Assembly: GCA_015680685.1 (NCBI GenBank)
Contig: MNCI01029550.1
Span: forward strand, 509,290 to 573,289
Direction: 5' to 3'
DNA length: 64,000 nucleotides
From: Gnetum montanum
Taxonomy: Eukaryota > Streptophyta > Gnetopsida > Gnetales > Gnetaceae
The stretch's first letter is position 1. Every line of letters starts with the position of its first letter. Below are positions 22,036 through 33,783 of the stretch, in pieces. Below the pieces are notes generated by a model, which worked only from the letters and a program-made list of their open reading frames with translations, was not told the origin of the DNA and made no database searches. The position numbers and the translations under genes were made by a program.

Positions 22036-23894
22036 TACAATAAATGCCTCATTGGATGGACAACCATGCTCCATATTTTGGATCTCCTCCTTTCAACTTA
22101 GTCATGGGGGAGATGTCCACCCATGCTAACCATATAAGCGACTTCTCAATTTTTCATGTTTTTGTTTTACACATTTTTTGTTTTATAACTTTTTATTTTA
22201 CATTTTCTTGTTTTCATGTTATTATTATTTTCTAAGTTTTTGTTTTATACCATTATTAGTACATTTTCTATTTCTTGAATATTTTCCACTTTCTTTTATA
22301 TTTTATTTTATTTTGGTGTGATTTTCTAAGTTTTTGTTAATAAGTGCCAAGTACAGTGGTAATGTGTTTCTTAATGGTGATATGTACTATTTTTCTATTT
22401 GATTGTTAGTGTCTAGTTTTTGGCTTTGAATTTCATTACTAATGATTAGGACATGGTTCTTTTTCATGTAATAAGTAGTGAGTCCACAACATCCACCCAT
22501 CCACAAACTCTATGGTTTTCCTTTTTCTAGAAATATGCAATTCCTTTTTCATTAATGAAACTTTAACAAACTTGTGACTTTGGTAGTTTCTGGAATTGGA
22601 AAGGATTCAAAGGTTTGAACAAGGTTTGGCTTCAAGGGGATTCAGTATTCTTTGTGCCTTTTTATTTGCCTAGGTGCATGTGTGTTTTCATGGATTTCTT
22701 ACCATTCTGTGTTGACTGATAAAAGGAAGTTGAATAAGTCTTTGCATGGTGTTGTTCTCATTAGAAAAAAATGATGGAAATTCAAAGCACATCCCGTAGA
22801 AAAAATAAGCACATGTGTCCTTGCATGGTGTGGTTCCCATTTCAAAAAAAATAATGGAAATTCAAAGCACATCCCTTAGACACAATAAAATAGCTACAAG
22901 CACTAGTTATGGGACTAGAAAGACATGTTACCCATGCCTAAAGGCCCCCTCTAACTAAGGCTCTTCCTCACTTCCTACTTTACTTTTCTTCTCTAATAAG
23001 GAACAATGGTTATTCTATGGAACCATTCTTGTGTCTTTGGGGGATGGATTGGTCTTAGAATGATGATGCGAAGTTACTGAATGTGGTTGGTTTTGGTCTA
23101 GACTAATGATGGATTTTATCAAGTCATTTAACCATAAAATTCATATGGGACTTCATGTGACCTTAATCAGGAACTCCATTCCACTCTCTCTCATCCATCT
23201 ATTCTTTCCATGTCTCACCTCACTGTTGGTTGCATGTTCTTGTTCAATGTCTTGGTTTGATGTGGTGTAATTCTTAGGTAATTTCTTCCAAATTTTTGTA
23301 CTTAACCTTCCATAATCATTAATCATCCACATGGCCCATAGACTCTTTGGTTTGAAGTTATGTAAGGGCATAAAAGGCCTATGTCTACTTTGGGGAGGAC
23401 CCACTTGCATATCTTTTGGTTGGGTTAGTTAAGTTCTTTACCCCATCAATGGCATCCAATTGTGCACATCTTCACAACATGTTCTAGCAAACTTTCTTTT
23501 TTATTGTTTTGAATTATTACACCCTCTTTAAATATTTCCTTGTGTTGAAAATTTTTCAAGTTTAACAGACTACTTATCTATTTTACCCTATTTTTCAACC
23601 TTCCTGCTAATACTACTAAAGGAATCAATCTACCATAATCACAACCTAGCCAAGTGTAACCACTAATAAGACAAGGCATTTAATAGCTATGTGTTACACA
23701 CTGCATACTAATTCATGATTTTGTTGTAATTGCAATGGAAAGCATGGACTAGAAGTGGGACTATCTTCACCAAGGATGATGCTACAATATCACATAATGA
23801 GGACCGTTCATGATCATTGGATCTTCTCCCTCACTCTTTAGCTACTAAGAGGTGTTGGATGTCAATGTTATCCAAGGTGTTCACTTCTCTTATC
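22036..23894 (+). other. 3' non-coding region of element A, part 1
   Basis: Non-coding stretch between integrase and 3' LTR, conserved with 16650-18880 of B and (inverted) 24712-26689 of C. Shared landmarks are the segment encoding SIFWIS next to GGATGGACAACC, GTGAGTCCACA-CATCC, and two copies of a unit with TGCATGGTGT and TTCAAAGCACATCCC. I see no long reading frame. It is cut at 23899 by copy C and resumes at 33605-33783 with a polypurine tract. Confidence 0.7.
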
Positions 23895-23899
23895 ATGAA
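23895..23899 (+). repeat. left target-site duplication of C (ATGAA)
   Basis: ATGAA stands directly before the LTR start (TGATGAG at 23900) and is repeated at 33605-33609 directly after the other LTR (ending GTTCATCA at 33604). A 5-bp duplication is standard for Ty3/gypsy integration. Confidence 0.9.
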
Positions 23900-24711
23900 T
23901 GATGAGTAGTGAGGTATCCCTACGCTCAACCATATGAATACGAGCATCCACGCATGATCTGTTCAAATTCCAAGGACTAAGTGCTTATGCACCTTTGTGG
24001 AACAAGGATGGATTAGTCAATCATTGTCTTCCCAAGCTTACTTATATAGCATGATTTTATGGTTAAGTAAACTTTAGGTACATGATTTTTATATTTTTTT
24101 ATGTTTTTATGTCCTAGTGCTACAAATGGAGGAGATAGAGATAACTAACTAACTAATTTAATTTAACTACTCAACTATGCTTTCACTAGTCCTAACACCA
24201 GCATCCATTCTCACTTGTTGTACACATCCTGAACTAGTGTAACACTACTGGGATTACCAAACACTAATCATTACTAGGTTACCAAGTGTTACACGCATTC
24301 TCGAAGTGGTTGTACTAAGTATGCTTACTTAGGAGAGTTGTAGGATGAGAGAGAGAACATTAATTAACTAAGAAAAACATTAAGTAATAGTAATTAACAT
24401 TAATTAATCTATTCTGAATGCTGCAAGGTTTATCACAAAGTTTGTCTTTATTGCTATACACAAGGTGTGCTTAGGTACATAATGCTTAAATAAAGATCCA
24501 TTCACTTTATGACTCCTACTGCGGGCACGCAGAAATAATTCTAACTTTGAGAGGGAGAAAAGGCAAGAGTTTGGGTAAGGATCTAACTAAAATATTACCA
24601 AACCAAGTGCACCTACCTCTTATTTATAAGCAATGAAGCAAGTCCCAATATCGGATGCCCAATATCGCATGGAAGGCTTCGATATCATAGACCTGATATC
24701 GCGGTTCATGA
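23900..24711 (-). repeat. 3' LTR of element C
   Basis: In plus orientation it starts TGATGAGTAG and ends GCGGTTCATGA. In reverse, the polypurine tract lies just outside at 24712-24727. TATTTATA at 24621-24628 is the reversed TATA box. U3 between it and 24711 holds several GATATCG-like motifs. It contains the segment (about 24314-24523) that is missing from the other LTR. Confidence 0.9.
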
Positions 24712-26689
24712 TACGCCCACGAATAAATGAAAACTTGTCCTTGAGTTCCTTACAAAATATTGGGAAGGTATAGGATTATTGACTAAATGAAAACTGGTAG
24801 TGGAATGGGGTGACAGACTCAAAGTACCTAGTGAATGGATCTAAAAGCATATTACAACATTGGTGTTCATGCCCATTGTGGTGAACATCGTACATAAATG
24901 ACATCCAAGCCCTTATTTAACAGCTTGAAGAAAGAGCAAAGAAAATGAGGTGCGTTGCTGCCGATGCCTAGATTGCGCCTTCCATTGTTTATCCATAGCC
25001 ACATGACCAAACTTGTTCCTTTCATAAATTCTCTAGCTCCAGTCCATCCCAAGTGCTCCCTCCTATCCCAATTCATTGTTCGTATGATCGCCATTTGCAC
25101 ACACAACATAGTCACAAATTAGCAAGGATAGATAAACCACAATGCAATTGATACCTTGCCTCGATATAAAGTGCATTGGCTAAGTTGTGATTATGGTAGA
25201 TACTAGGTTAGAAGTTTATTACTGGTAACTACCTAAGGTGTAGGGGTGAAACAAGTAGTAGAATGGAAAAAAATTGTGACAAGGCCCCCACAACTAGGAG
25301 CAAACCTCCGGTAGCAATAAGGTGGAAAAAATAGAAGGAACAAGAAAGATGGAAAAAATAACAATGGTGATGCCAATAAGATGGATGTCATGAATGGGGA
25401 TGAAATGAGAAATTGTTGATTGCAAGAAATGTTTAAGGAAAATAATTTAACAATTGCACCATAAAGGAATATCAGTGGATCCTCCCCAAAGTAGGCTTAT
25501 GCCTTTTATGCCTTGACGAACCCACAAACCAAAGAGTCCATAGGCTCTAGGAATGACACATGAAACAAGAGTTAAAAGCTTACCCACAAGAATTTTCCAA
25601 GGAAAAATAATGCATCAACCAAATATAGACTAATCATAAAATCAACAATGAGGTGGAAAATGGGAAGAAAGATGGAGAGGAGAATATGGAATGGAATCCC
25701 AAGATCAAGGTTGTGTAAAGTCCCTTGTGTATTTTATGGTTAAGGTGACTAAGTAGAACTCATACCAAATATGAACTCAAACTAACTACATCCAGTGACC
25801 TCACATAAATACACTTAACCAATCCATCCTCTTGAAGCAACAAAAATACTTCCCCTAAGAGTCACCATCATTCAAGGAGAGCGAGATGGAGAAGCAGGAA
25901 GCAAGAAAGGGCCTTAGTTAGAGGAAACCTTTAGGCATGAGTAACATGTCTTTCCAATGCCATAACTAGTACTTGTAGTCCCATATTTCTTTATTATGTC
26001 TAAGGGGTATGCTTTGAATTCTCACATTTTTTTTTTTTTTGCATGAGAACCACATTATGCAAAGACTCATTATTATTATTTTTCACTCAACTTCTTGATA
26101 GTAGGTCAATGTTAGAATGATAAAAAACCCATGAAAATCATCCAAGTACCCCCAAGAGAATAGCCAACACAAGTGCATTGAATCCCCTTGAACTCATACC
26201 CTTTTCAACCATTGAGTCCTTCCTTGGTTTGAAGAATATGAAGCCACCAATTCATTAACAAGTTTATTTAAAAAAAGGGACAATACAGTTCCAAAGCCAA
26301 GGGAGACCACGGAGTTGAATGGATGAATGAACGGTGTGGACTCATTACCTATTTTATCAAAAGAACCATATATTAGTATCAACATTGAAATTCAAAGGCA
26401 AAAACCAAACATTAGCAACCAACATTATTATGATACAATCCACCATCATGAGTAAGATGAATAAAAGTAAATGAAACAAAGAAATAGTAAAATTTTGAAC
26501 AATGATGTAAAACAAAAATAAGTAAATTTGAAAAATGTGCAAAAAAAATGTGTAAAAAAATACAAAAGGAACTGAAGGGCTTTGAATTATTAGCATTGGT
26601 GGCCATCTCCCCCACGACTGAGGTGGTAGGAGGCAATCCAAAATAGGGAGCAAGGTTGTCCACCAATAGAGGTAGCATTGGTACTAGCT
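24712..26689 (-). other. 3' non-coding region of element C
   Basis: Corresponds to the post-pol regions of A and B, with the inverted landmarks GTGGACTCATTACC and the T-rich unit with GCATGAGAACCACATTATGC. It lacks the long frame found in B. A short frame at 24867-25115 (82 codons, Trp-rich, with WDRREHLGWTGAREFMKG) has no counterpart that I recognise in A or B and is unassigned. Confidence 0.65.
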
Positions 26690-28037
26690 ATCCTAGGCTA
26701 ATGGAAAGGTTTGGTTTATTGGATGTTGACCAATAGTTTCTTGTCTGGGCTCTCAGGTTTGTAAATCATCATGGCCCCTCAAGGAAAAGTTGCATGAATG
26801 ACATAAGGTCCTTCCCACAGTGTTTGAAATTTGGTTCGTTGTGGCACATGTGTGGGATTCTAGTAGAGAACCTTATCTCCTAGTTGATATTTAAGTTTTC
26901 TAGTCCTTAGGTCATGACGTTATTTATTGAAGGCCTTGTGCAATTTTTTAGATGATAGGGTAGCTAATCAGTTCTCATCTAGCAAGTTAAGGGTCATTAA
27001 CCATTCTTTTTGTGCTAGATCAAGGTCAAGGTTGAGATCACATGCCATAGATGGTGTACAAAGTTCTACTTGAATGGAAAGCATTGGAAGTTTCCCGTAC
27101 ACTAACTCATAGGAAGAGTATCCTATAGGGAGTTTCCATGTGGAGTGATATGCCCAAAGAGCATTGTTCAGTTTGGTGCTCTAATCTCACATATACTTGC
27201 TAATAGTTCTTGTCAATATTTTTGTAATCTCCCTATTGGTAACTTCGGCTTGACCATTCACTTGAGGGTGGTATGGTGTAGTCAGTTTGTGTTCAACACC
27301 TAAGCATTGCATCAACTTCCAAAAAGCTGCACTTGTAAAATGTGTGTCATTATCAAAAATAAGTGCACAAGGCACGCCAAACCTATTTACGATTTGTTGT
27401 TGATGAAATCATGTAGCTGTAGATGATGTACAATCCATAATAGCAGTTGCTTCTACCCATTTTGTAAAGTAGTCAATGGCAACAATGATGTAGGATTTTC
27501 CATTGGACATTGTTATAATAGGCCCCATAAAATCAATTCCTCATATGTTGAAGGGTTCTAAAGGTTGAACCCATTATTGCAGATCCTCCATTCTAGTAGT
27601 CATTCCCCCATCACATTAACAGCACTCACAAGATTGGATAAAATTATGGGCATCTCAAAATAATGTAGGCCAATAATATCCTGCAAGCAGGATTTTAATG
27701 GCTATTCATCTCCCAGCATAATGACCCCCACAAGAACCCTCATGAGCATCTTGGAGAACTCAAAGTTGATTTATATTGAGAACACATCATCAAACCAAGC
27801 CATCAGGACATACTTTATAAAGTTTCTCATTGATTTCCATAAAATACTTAGCTCGGTGAAGAAACTGTTATTTTTTTTAACATCTAACTCTTGTGGTGTT
27901 TGTTGTGTAAGGAGATAGGTAAGAATACTACTATACCAGTTTTTCTCTGTGGTCAATTAATTAGTTACTACACCTGCAAAGAGGAGTTCATCAAGGACAT
28001 GATCAAAAATTGGATACTCATCCTCTTTGTTGTTCCA
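26690..28037 (-). pseudogene. integrase of element C
   Basis: Joins element cDNA to host DNA in live relatives. An N-terminal region at 27771-28037 leads into a zinc-finger region near 27600-27750. Core residues are Asp in AIDYFTKW (codon 27472-27474), Asp in LIFDNDTHFTSAAF (27352-27354) and Glu in GQAEVTNREI (27244-27246). The last two are 36 codons apart, fitting D-35-E. The tail reads GAMMIYKPESPDKKLLVNIQ (about 26720-26780). No chromodomain is visible, which argues against a chromovirus. The core frame is shifted by one relative to RNase H, and TAG and TGA codons occur, so it is inactive. It is nevertheless the only copy here with all three catalytic acids. Confidence 0.88.
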
Positions 28038-28620
28038 TCACAACCAAGATAAATGATTAGCAACTACATCCTTGGTGCCTTTACAATTAATCATCATAAG
28101 ATCGAACTCCTGTAAGATTACAAGCCATTGTATAATGTGAGGGCTCATTATGGGTTTATTCATTAGGAACCATATTGCACTATGATCCATATGTACAAAT
28201 ACCTTATAATCCAATACATAGTGCCTAAATTTTTCTAGTGCAAACACTACAGCCATTAACTCTTTCTTTGTTGTAGTGTAGTTAAGTTGTGCACTAGCAA
28301 TACTCCTACTTGCACAGTGGATGTAATAAGGATATTTTTGGCCATCTAACTATGTAAGTATGGCTCCTAAAGCATATTTGGATGCATCAATCATTATATG
28401 GAATGGCCTGGACCAGTCAGAAGCTTGTAGAATTGGTGTTTCTATGAGCTTCTATTTTAAATTTTGGAAAGCTAATTCGCATTCCTTGGTCCATTCAAAA
28501 GGTAAATCCTTTTTTGTTAGTTTAACCAATAGTTTTGCAACCTTTGAAAATTTCTCAATAAAGCATCTGTAATAGCCAGTGTGTCCAAGGAATGACTAAA
28601 TATCTTTTACAGTTTTATTT
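28038..28620 (-). pseudogene. RNase H of element C
   Basis: Reads RPFHIMIDASKYALGAILT (first catalytic Asp), AQLNYTTTKKELMAVVFALE (Glu), YKVFVHMDHSAIWFLMNKP (Asp) and VILQEFDLMMINCKGTKDVV. The CAG for Gln in VILQEF is kept here, while A and B have TAG. It continues the RT frame, with isolated TAG codons such as the one after GAILT. Confidence 0.88.
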
Positions 28621-29330
28621 TGCCAAGTAATTCCTTGGATAACTTTGATCTTTTCAAAGTCTACCTCTATCCTTGTTTGTGAGATTTTATGTTCTAGTAC
28701 AATGCCTTCTTGGACCATTAAATGGCTTTTTCACTAGTTGAGCCTTAGGTTGGTTTCTACACATCATTTTAGTACTTGCTCTAACTAGTCCAAGGCTTGA
28801 TCAAAGTTCACTCCATAGGTGGAGAAGTCATCCATGAAGACCTCCAAACCATTTCCTATCTACTGTTGGAATATGCTTCGAACTAATCATTGAAACGTTG
28901 CAGTGGGATTGCACAAGCCAAATGGCATCTGTTTGTATGCAAATGTTCCCCAAGGACTAGTGAATGTAGTCTTGGCTTGGTCTTCTAGGGCTATTTGTAT
29001 TTGGTTGTACCCATTGTACCCATCCAGAAAACTATAGTAGCAATGCCTTGCAATGGTGTCTAAGACTTGGTCAATGAATGGCAATGGAAAATGGTCTTTG
29101 AATGTTGCCATATTCAATAGCCTAAAATCTATGCACATCATCCATTTACCTCCCTTTTTAGACACAATAACTAAGGAACTAACCCATTCACTATCAGTAA
29201 TAAGGTATATGAACCCAACTTTTAGAAGTTGTTTGATTTCTTTCTTAACCACTTACTTAAGCTTTGGGTTAAGTTTCCTCTATGATTGTCTTCGAGGCTT
29301 CATGGAGGGGTCAGTGTAAATTCTATGTTG
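28621..29330 (-). pseudogene. reverse transcriptase of element C
   Basis: Starts with KKEIKQLLKVGFIYLITDSE, then VSSLVIVSKKGGKWMMCIDF, LLNMATFKDHFPLPFIDQVL, YNGYNQIQIALEDQAKTTF and MPFGLCNPTATFQ, open for 121 codons (28887-29252). The catalytic MDD lies at 28827-28835 within EVFMDDFSTYG. A few TAG codons follow (for example in the QEGIVLEHKIS region). It is in the same frame as gag and protease, supporting a single Gag-Pro-Pol polyprotein. The block order is that of Ty3/gypsy RT. Confidence 0.9.
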
Positions 29331-29519
29331 GCATATCCTAGGATCTATTCCTGTTAATTCAAGATATGATCAAGCAAAGGCTTTCGACCATGCATTTATT
29401 ACCTTCAGCAGTCTCTCTTTTTGTTGAGGAGCAAGCTTAGCATTAATAATTACTAGTTTTCCATTCTTAAGAAATGTGTATTCCATATAGGTGGGCAATG
29501 ATTTTAACTCAAGGGGCTC

Positions 29520-30290
29520 CTACTTAAACTTATCAGGGATTTCCAACTTCTCCCAATTGACATTTTCAAGGTCAACACTTGGAAGTTGGCGATGGACTTG
29601 CTCTAATGTGTCTATGCTATCGATGTAAGCACAAGTCAAACCCTCAGTTGGTTCCATGCATATAGTTGAATTGCTTTCTTGATTAGCTATCAGCCACTGG
29701 GTGTCTTCTTTTCTTGTGGCTACTGCATATAGACATCTTTGTATATTAGTCACTTGTGCACACTGATTGCATGCAGACAATGTTAAACATTGTACAAACC
29801 ATGACTTGTGCACGTAATTACACCCTGTGTCACTATATGCGATGCATGGAACTTTCTTCTTCTTAATCTTTCCAAACGTATTTTCCTTTGATATTTCCAG
29901 GGAAAGATTGCAGATTCCTAGGCATGCGTCAATTGTGCTTAGCCATGCTCTTCCCATTATGATTGGGAAGTCCCCCTTACCATTGTTCACTTGAATTACT
30001 AGGAAACTGAATGGATATGACCATTCACAAATAATGGTAACAATGTCCTCCACTAGTCCTAATGGGATAGTGATGGACTAGTTGGCTAGCTCTAAACAAA
30101 TGTTACTCTTTATTAGTGGAGGTAGGTTCCAGGCTTTGTACATTTCTTAAAAGATTAAGTTGACACCAGTACCTGAATCCAAAAGAGCTTTGCATGGCTC
30201 ATTCCCAGCAATTTATAGATATATAAGAGGACTTCTAAGATCAGAAAATTTCCTAGGAAGATGACCAACTTTTATCTAATCAGTGATGGC
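29520..30290 (-). pseudogene. aspartic protease and linker of element C
   Basis: The active site EPCKALLDSGTGVN (about 30160-30200) keeps D-S-G, the only copy here that does. Then come LANQSITIPLG and a long open frame (29520-30053) with EDIVTIICEWSYPFSFLVIQ and GDFPIIMGRAWLSTIDA. The region ends with VHRQLPSVDLENVNWEKLEI, a linker to the RT. Retropepsin cuts the Gag-Pro-Pol precursor. The frame equals that of gag and RT. Confidence 0.88.
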
Positions 30291-32834
30291 ATGAGTTAAC
30301 ATGATTGTATGCATTGGACGCAGTGTTTGGTTTGAAGGGAGTTCTGAAGTTTTGATTGGTAATGAGGCATCTAAGGAATTAGCCACTTGTGGTTGTAAGG
30401 ACTTAGTTAGACTATTGGTTCTAAAGAAAGGCCTTTTCTTCATGTAGTTGTCAGAATCAATAGTAGATTGAGAGTTAACAGCCCTTGTAGTGTTATGTTG
30501 CTTCGGCTAGGTAGGGAGCTCACCCTGCATAGCTGGAGAAGGTGGTAATGGAGCTATGGTTGGAAGAGATGTAGCTAGATGAGAAAGATGCTATGTTTGT
30601 GAAACATCACCCCTAGGAGAAGGAGTTCTATAATACTCACAGGCTTGGTAGTGAGGTTGAGGAGCAAAATGACCAATAGAGTCACATGGAGAGATTAGCT
30701 ACTACACATAATATCTATACGAGTTAGGTTAATGGTAAGGATACTATTTCCGCAGTGGTGACATTCCCCATGATTGTGGGTGCTACCACTATTGATACTA
30801 CTTAGTTGGTTATGGTGGAGTTCCACTTGGATAATACGTTAAGGGTTGGTGGAACTTTTTTGGGTTACCTTGAGGATAAGGTAAGCTTCAAGGGGTGTGC
30901 CTTCTGTTTAATTGTGGGTTAAGTGCATACACCCCAGACTCTTGCAAATGTGATATTATAGGGCAACATCCCTTAGGATGGTCATATTGGCATGTCTCAC
31001 ATCCACTATCATTGTCTGTATCTGAATCCACAACCTCTTCGATGATGGCAAATTTACCCTTACCTTTGTTACATGCATATTCAGCTTCTCTCTTTTTTCT
31101 CTTTTCATGATCACTACCTTGCTTTCTAGAATCCTCTACTATTTTGAGAACGGTTTAAAATCTATTATCTAGGGAGTCCCACATTTGGTCTACCTTTGCT
31201 AATACTTCCAATGCCAACTTTTGAATATGCAAAGCTTTCCTATTCACCATCTCTTCAAATGGTGACTCTTCTTCATCCTCACAAAATCTTACTCCCTTTT
31301 TTAAGAGGGAAGGATCTCTATTATATTCCTCCACACTCTCTCTTTTCCTTAGCTCACCTTCCTCTTTAGCAACTTGCTCTAATAATCTCTATACTTGATG
31401 ATCTTTAAGCTCAAATAGTCTTTCTTGGGCATAATTTCCAAGGGTTCTTTGCATTTCATGCTTAAGCCCATCTACGAGATGGCATAGTTGATCCCTCTGC
31501 GAATAACCATGGCCTGGGCAACAATGTAACAATGCATAATACTGGCCCATGGTAGCATCCAAGGGTTCATATCCTCCTTGTTTTCATCCTTGGATTTTCT
31601 CTCACAGGTTGGACACTTGGGAGTACGTTTGGTACTTATCGTTGAACAACTCTAACATGGTACTCCACCTACGAATGGATTCCGGTTCTAAGGACTGGTA
31701 CCAACTCTCTGCTTCTTTGACTAGTGCCCATGGGAACAACTTTAGTTTTTGCCATTCATTTTCTATGTTTTGTAAGGCACATGCATCATGAAATGCTTGT
31801 AGATGATTTTGAGGATCAACGTTGTATCCTCCTTCAAATGGTGGGATATTATTCATGTTTAATCTCTTGATCCTACTATCTTTTTGGTGCCTTGTTGGAA
31901 CTCTAATAGCCTTAGTTATGTCTAGCATACTTTGAGTAGCCAGTAGGGGTTCATCATGATCGTCTCATCTATGGCATCTATGATGCCTATGTTGTTCCCT
32001 ACTTTTCCTCCTTTCATGATGAGTTTTTCTAGAATTCCCTCATCCCCTTTCTTGATTGTTTCATCTATGACCTCCATTCTACTTACTATTATCCTCAAGG
32101 TCTTTTCCTTTATGACTACATCTAGATCCTGAAGGAGAGGATGAAGGAGATGATGAAGGTGAAGAAGGAGGACCATCACCATGATGATGTTTGCTTCCTT
32201 CTCTTCGGTGGTCGCGGCCTCAATCATGGTTACAATTGGAATGTCCATCTTTGTCATGTGTTTTTGTTCCTTTTTCAAATACTTTTTGTTTTTCGGTACC
32301 AAAATCTAGGTTATGGATAATTGAGTGAATATTCTGATATACAACCCCTTGACCGAAGTCAATGGGAGGAACATCATTGTGTGGGATACTTTCTAAGGTA
32401 GGTTCACAACCCTCATTTTGACTTATGACATATGGGACATTCTGAGATAACTTTCCCTTCATGGATTCATGACATCTCTCCTATTGTAAATCCCTTTGAT
32501 GTTATGCCTCTGTGGGTCAATACTCTCTCGAGTCATGATCATGCACAACATACTCTGCTTGTAAGTGTTGCATACCTATTCGTGTGAGATCACAAAGGAG
32601 CATGCCCAGGACTGAGAGATCAAGAGGTAACACTATGTTACCTTCTAAATCACACCAACACAGTTGTTCATCCTGGTGAAGGATAAAGGTAAATTTTGGT
32701 ATATACTCATTGGGATGAACATATACCACACGAAACTATTGAGGGACTGACAAATCATCATGTGTACTACGCCTCTGATTGTTCCCTATATCAAACCTAG
32801 GTGGTGAAGCACTTTCATAAGAAGAAGGAGACAT
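30291..32834 (-). pseudogene. Gag of element C
   Basis: ATG at 32834-32832 (MSPSSYESASPP) starts the frame that runs on into protease and RT. Blocks: an N-terminal domain with HPNEYIPKFTFILHQDEQLC (32517-32729); a variable linker (32220-32462); the capsid MNNIPPFEGGYNVDPQNHLQ through EWQKLKLFPWALVKEAESWY (31602-31928); a helical, charged region; the knuckle CETCQYDHPKGC (about 30950-31000); and a Pro/Gln/Tyr-rich linker to the protease. The knuckle spacing is C-x2-C-x3-H-x3-C and not the usual x4-x4. A few stops remain. The family resembles Athila-like Gag. Confidence 0.85.
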
Positions 32835-32952
32835 GATTGTCTATTTAGTATGCAATATTCTTCTTTTTAATAATTGTAAGATAACCAACCCTACAGGTTT
32901 GTTCCAATGATCAAAAAGAATTCCTAAGTTCTAATTAGTGCACAAACAAAAA

Positions 32953-32973
32953 AATCCCCAGCAACAACGCTAA
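32953..32973 (-). promoter_or_regulatory. primer-binding site of element C
   Basis: On the minus strand TTAGCGTTGTTGCTGGGGAT directly follows the 5' LTR. It resembles TGGCGCCGTTGCCGGGGA, the site of several plant non-chromovirus gypsy lineages. It is the best-kept of the three sites in the window. Confidence 0.75.
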
Positions 32974-33604
32974 TGATAAGCAGCAAGGTATCCCTATGCT
33001 CAACCATACGAATACGATCATCCACGCATGATCTGGTCAAATTCCAAGGACTAAGTGCTTATGCACCTTTGTGGAACAAGGATAGGTTAGCCAATCATTA
33101 TCTTCCCAAGCTTACTTGTATAGCACAATTGTATGGTTAAGTAAACTTGAGGTACATGATTTTTATAGTTTTTTACGTTTTTATGTCCTAGTGCTACAAA
33201 GGAAGGAGAGAGTGATAACTAAGTAACTAATTTAATTTAACTACTCAACTATGCTTTAACTAGTCCTAACACTAGCATCCGTTCTCACTTTTCGTACACA
33301 TCCTAAACCAGTGAAACACTACTGGGATTCCCAAACACTAATCATTACTGGGTTACCAAGTATTACACACATGCTCAAAGTGGTCGTNAGCATGTAGAAA
33401 TAATTCTAACTTTGAGAAGGAGAAAAGGCAAGAGTTTGTGTAAGGGTCTAACTAATCTATTGCCAAACCAAGTGCACCCACCTCTTATTTATAGGCAACA
33501 AGGCAGGTCCTGATATCGAATGCCCGATATTGCGTGGAAGGCTCTGATATCATGGACATGATATCACAAATGTAGTATCGTAATCCCAATATCGTGGTTC
33601 ATCA
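32974..33604 (-). repeat. 5' LTR of element C, with an unresolved base and a missing segment
   Basis: Plus orientation starts TGATAAGCAGC and ends CGTGGTTCATCA. The TATA box is at 33486-33493 (reversed). At 33388 an N joins GTGGTCGT to AGCATGTAGAAAT. The 3' LTR has about 210 bp between the matching points (24314-24523), so this is a collapsed or unassembled segment and not a biological deletion. Confidence 0.88.
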
Positions 33605-33783
33605 ATGAACATCCAATTTTGTAAAAAATTGTATCTCTATACACTTGGGCACTCAAATTCTATTGTTCCATTTGAGTCAATTTGTATGTCAATCAATAAT
33701 CCCATACCTACCCAATATTTTGTAAAGAACTTGTTCCTCCTCTTCTACACTCAAGGATGAGTTTTCATTCAATTGTGGGGGTA
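33605..33783 (+). other. 3' non-coding region of element A, part 2, with polypurine tract
   Basis: Starts with the second ATGAA of the duplication made by C, then continues the end of the A internal region. CAATAATCCCATACC and TTTTGTAAAGAACTTGTTCC are shared with B and D. It ends with the polypurine tract CAATTGTGGGGGTA before the A 3' LTR. Confidence 0.8.

Larger units (their letters stand above)
23900..33604 (-). mobile_element. element C: complete gypsy copy nested in A, best preserved
   Basis: C lies in reverse orientation in the 3' region of A, with both LTRs, primer site, polypurine tract and a perfect ATGAA duplication. It spans 9705 bp as assembled. About 210 bp are missing from its 5' LTR at the N (33388). 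Domain order on the minus strand is gag, protease, RT, RNase H, integrase, 3' region. The gag start (32834) through RNase H (28038) stays in one frame. The integrase is one frame off. Stops are fewer than in A or B, and the protease DSG and integrase D,D,E are intact. C is the youngest of the nested copies. Confidence 0.93.

Noticed and set aside
26357-26678. Phe/Ile/Leu-rich minus-strand frames that look like membrane proteins
   Set aside because: They lie in the AT-rich post-pol region of C. The same place in A and B has no equivalent frame, and hydrophobic runs are expected from A-rich DNA read on the T strand.
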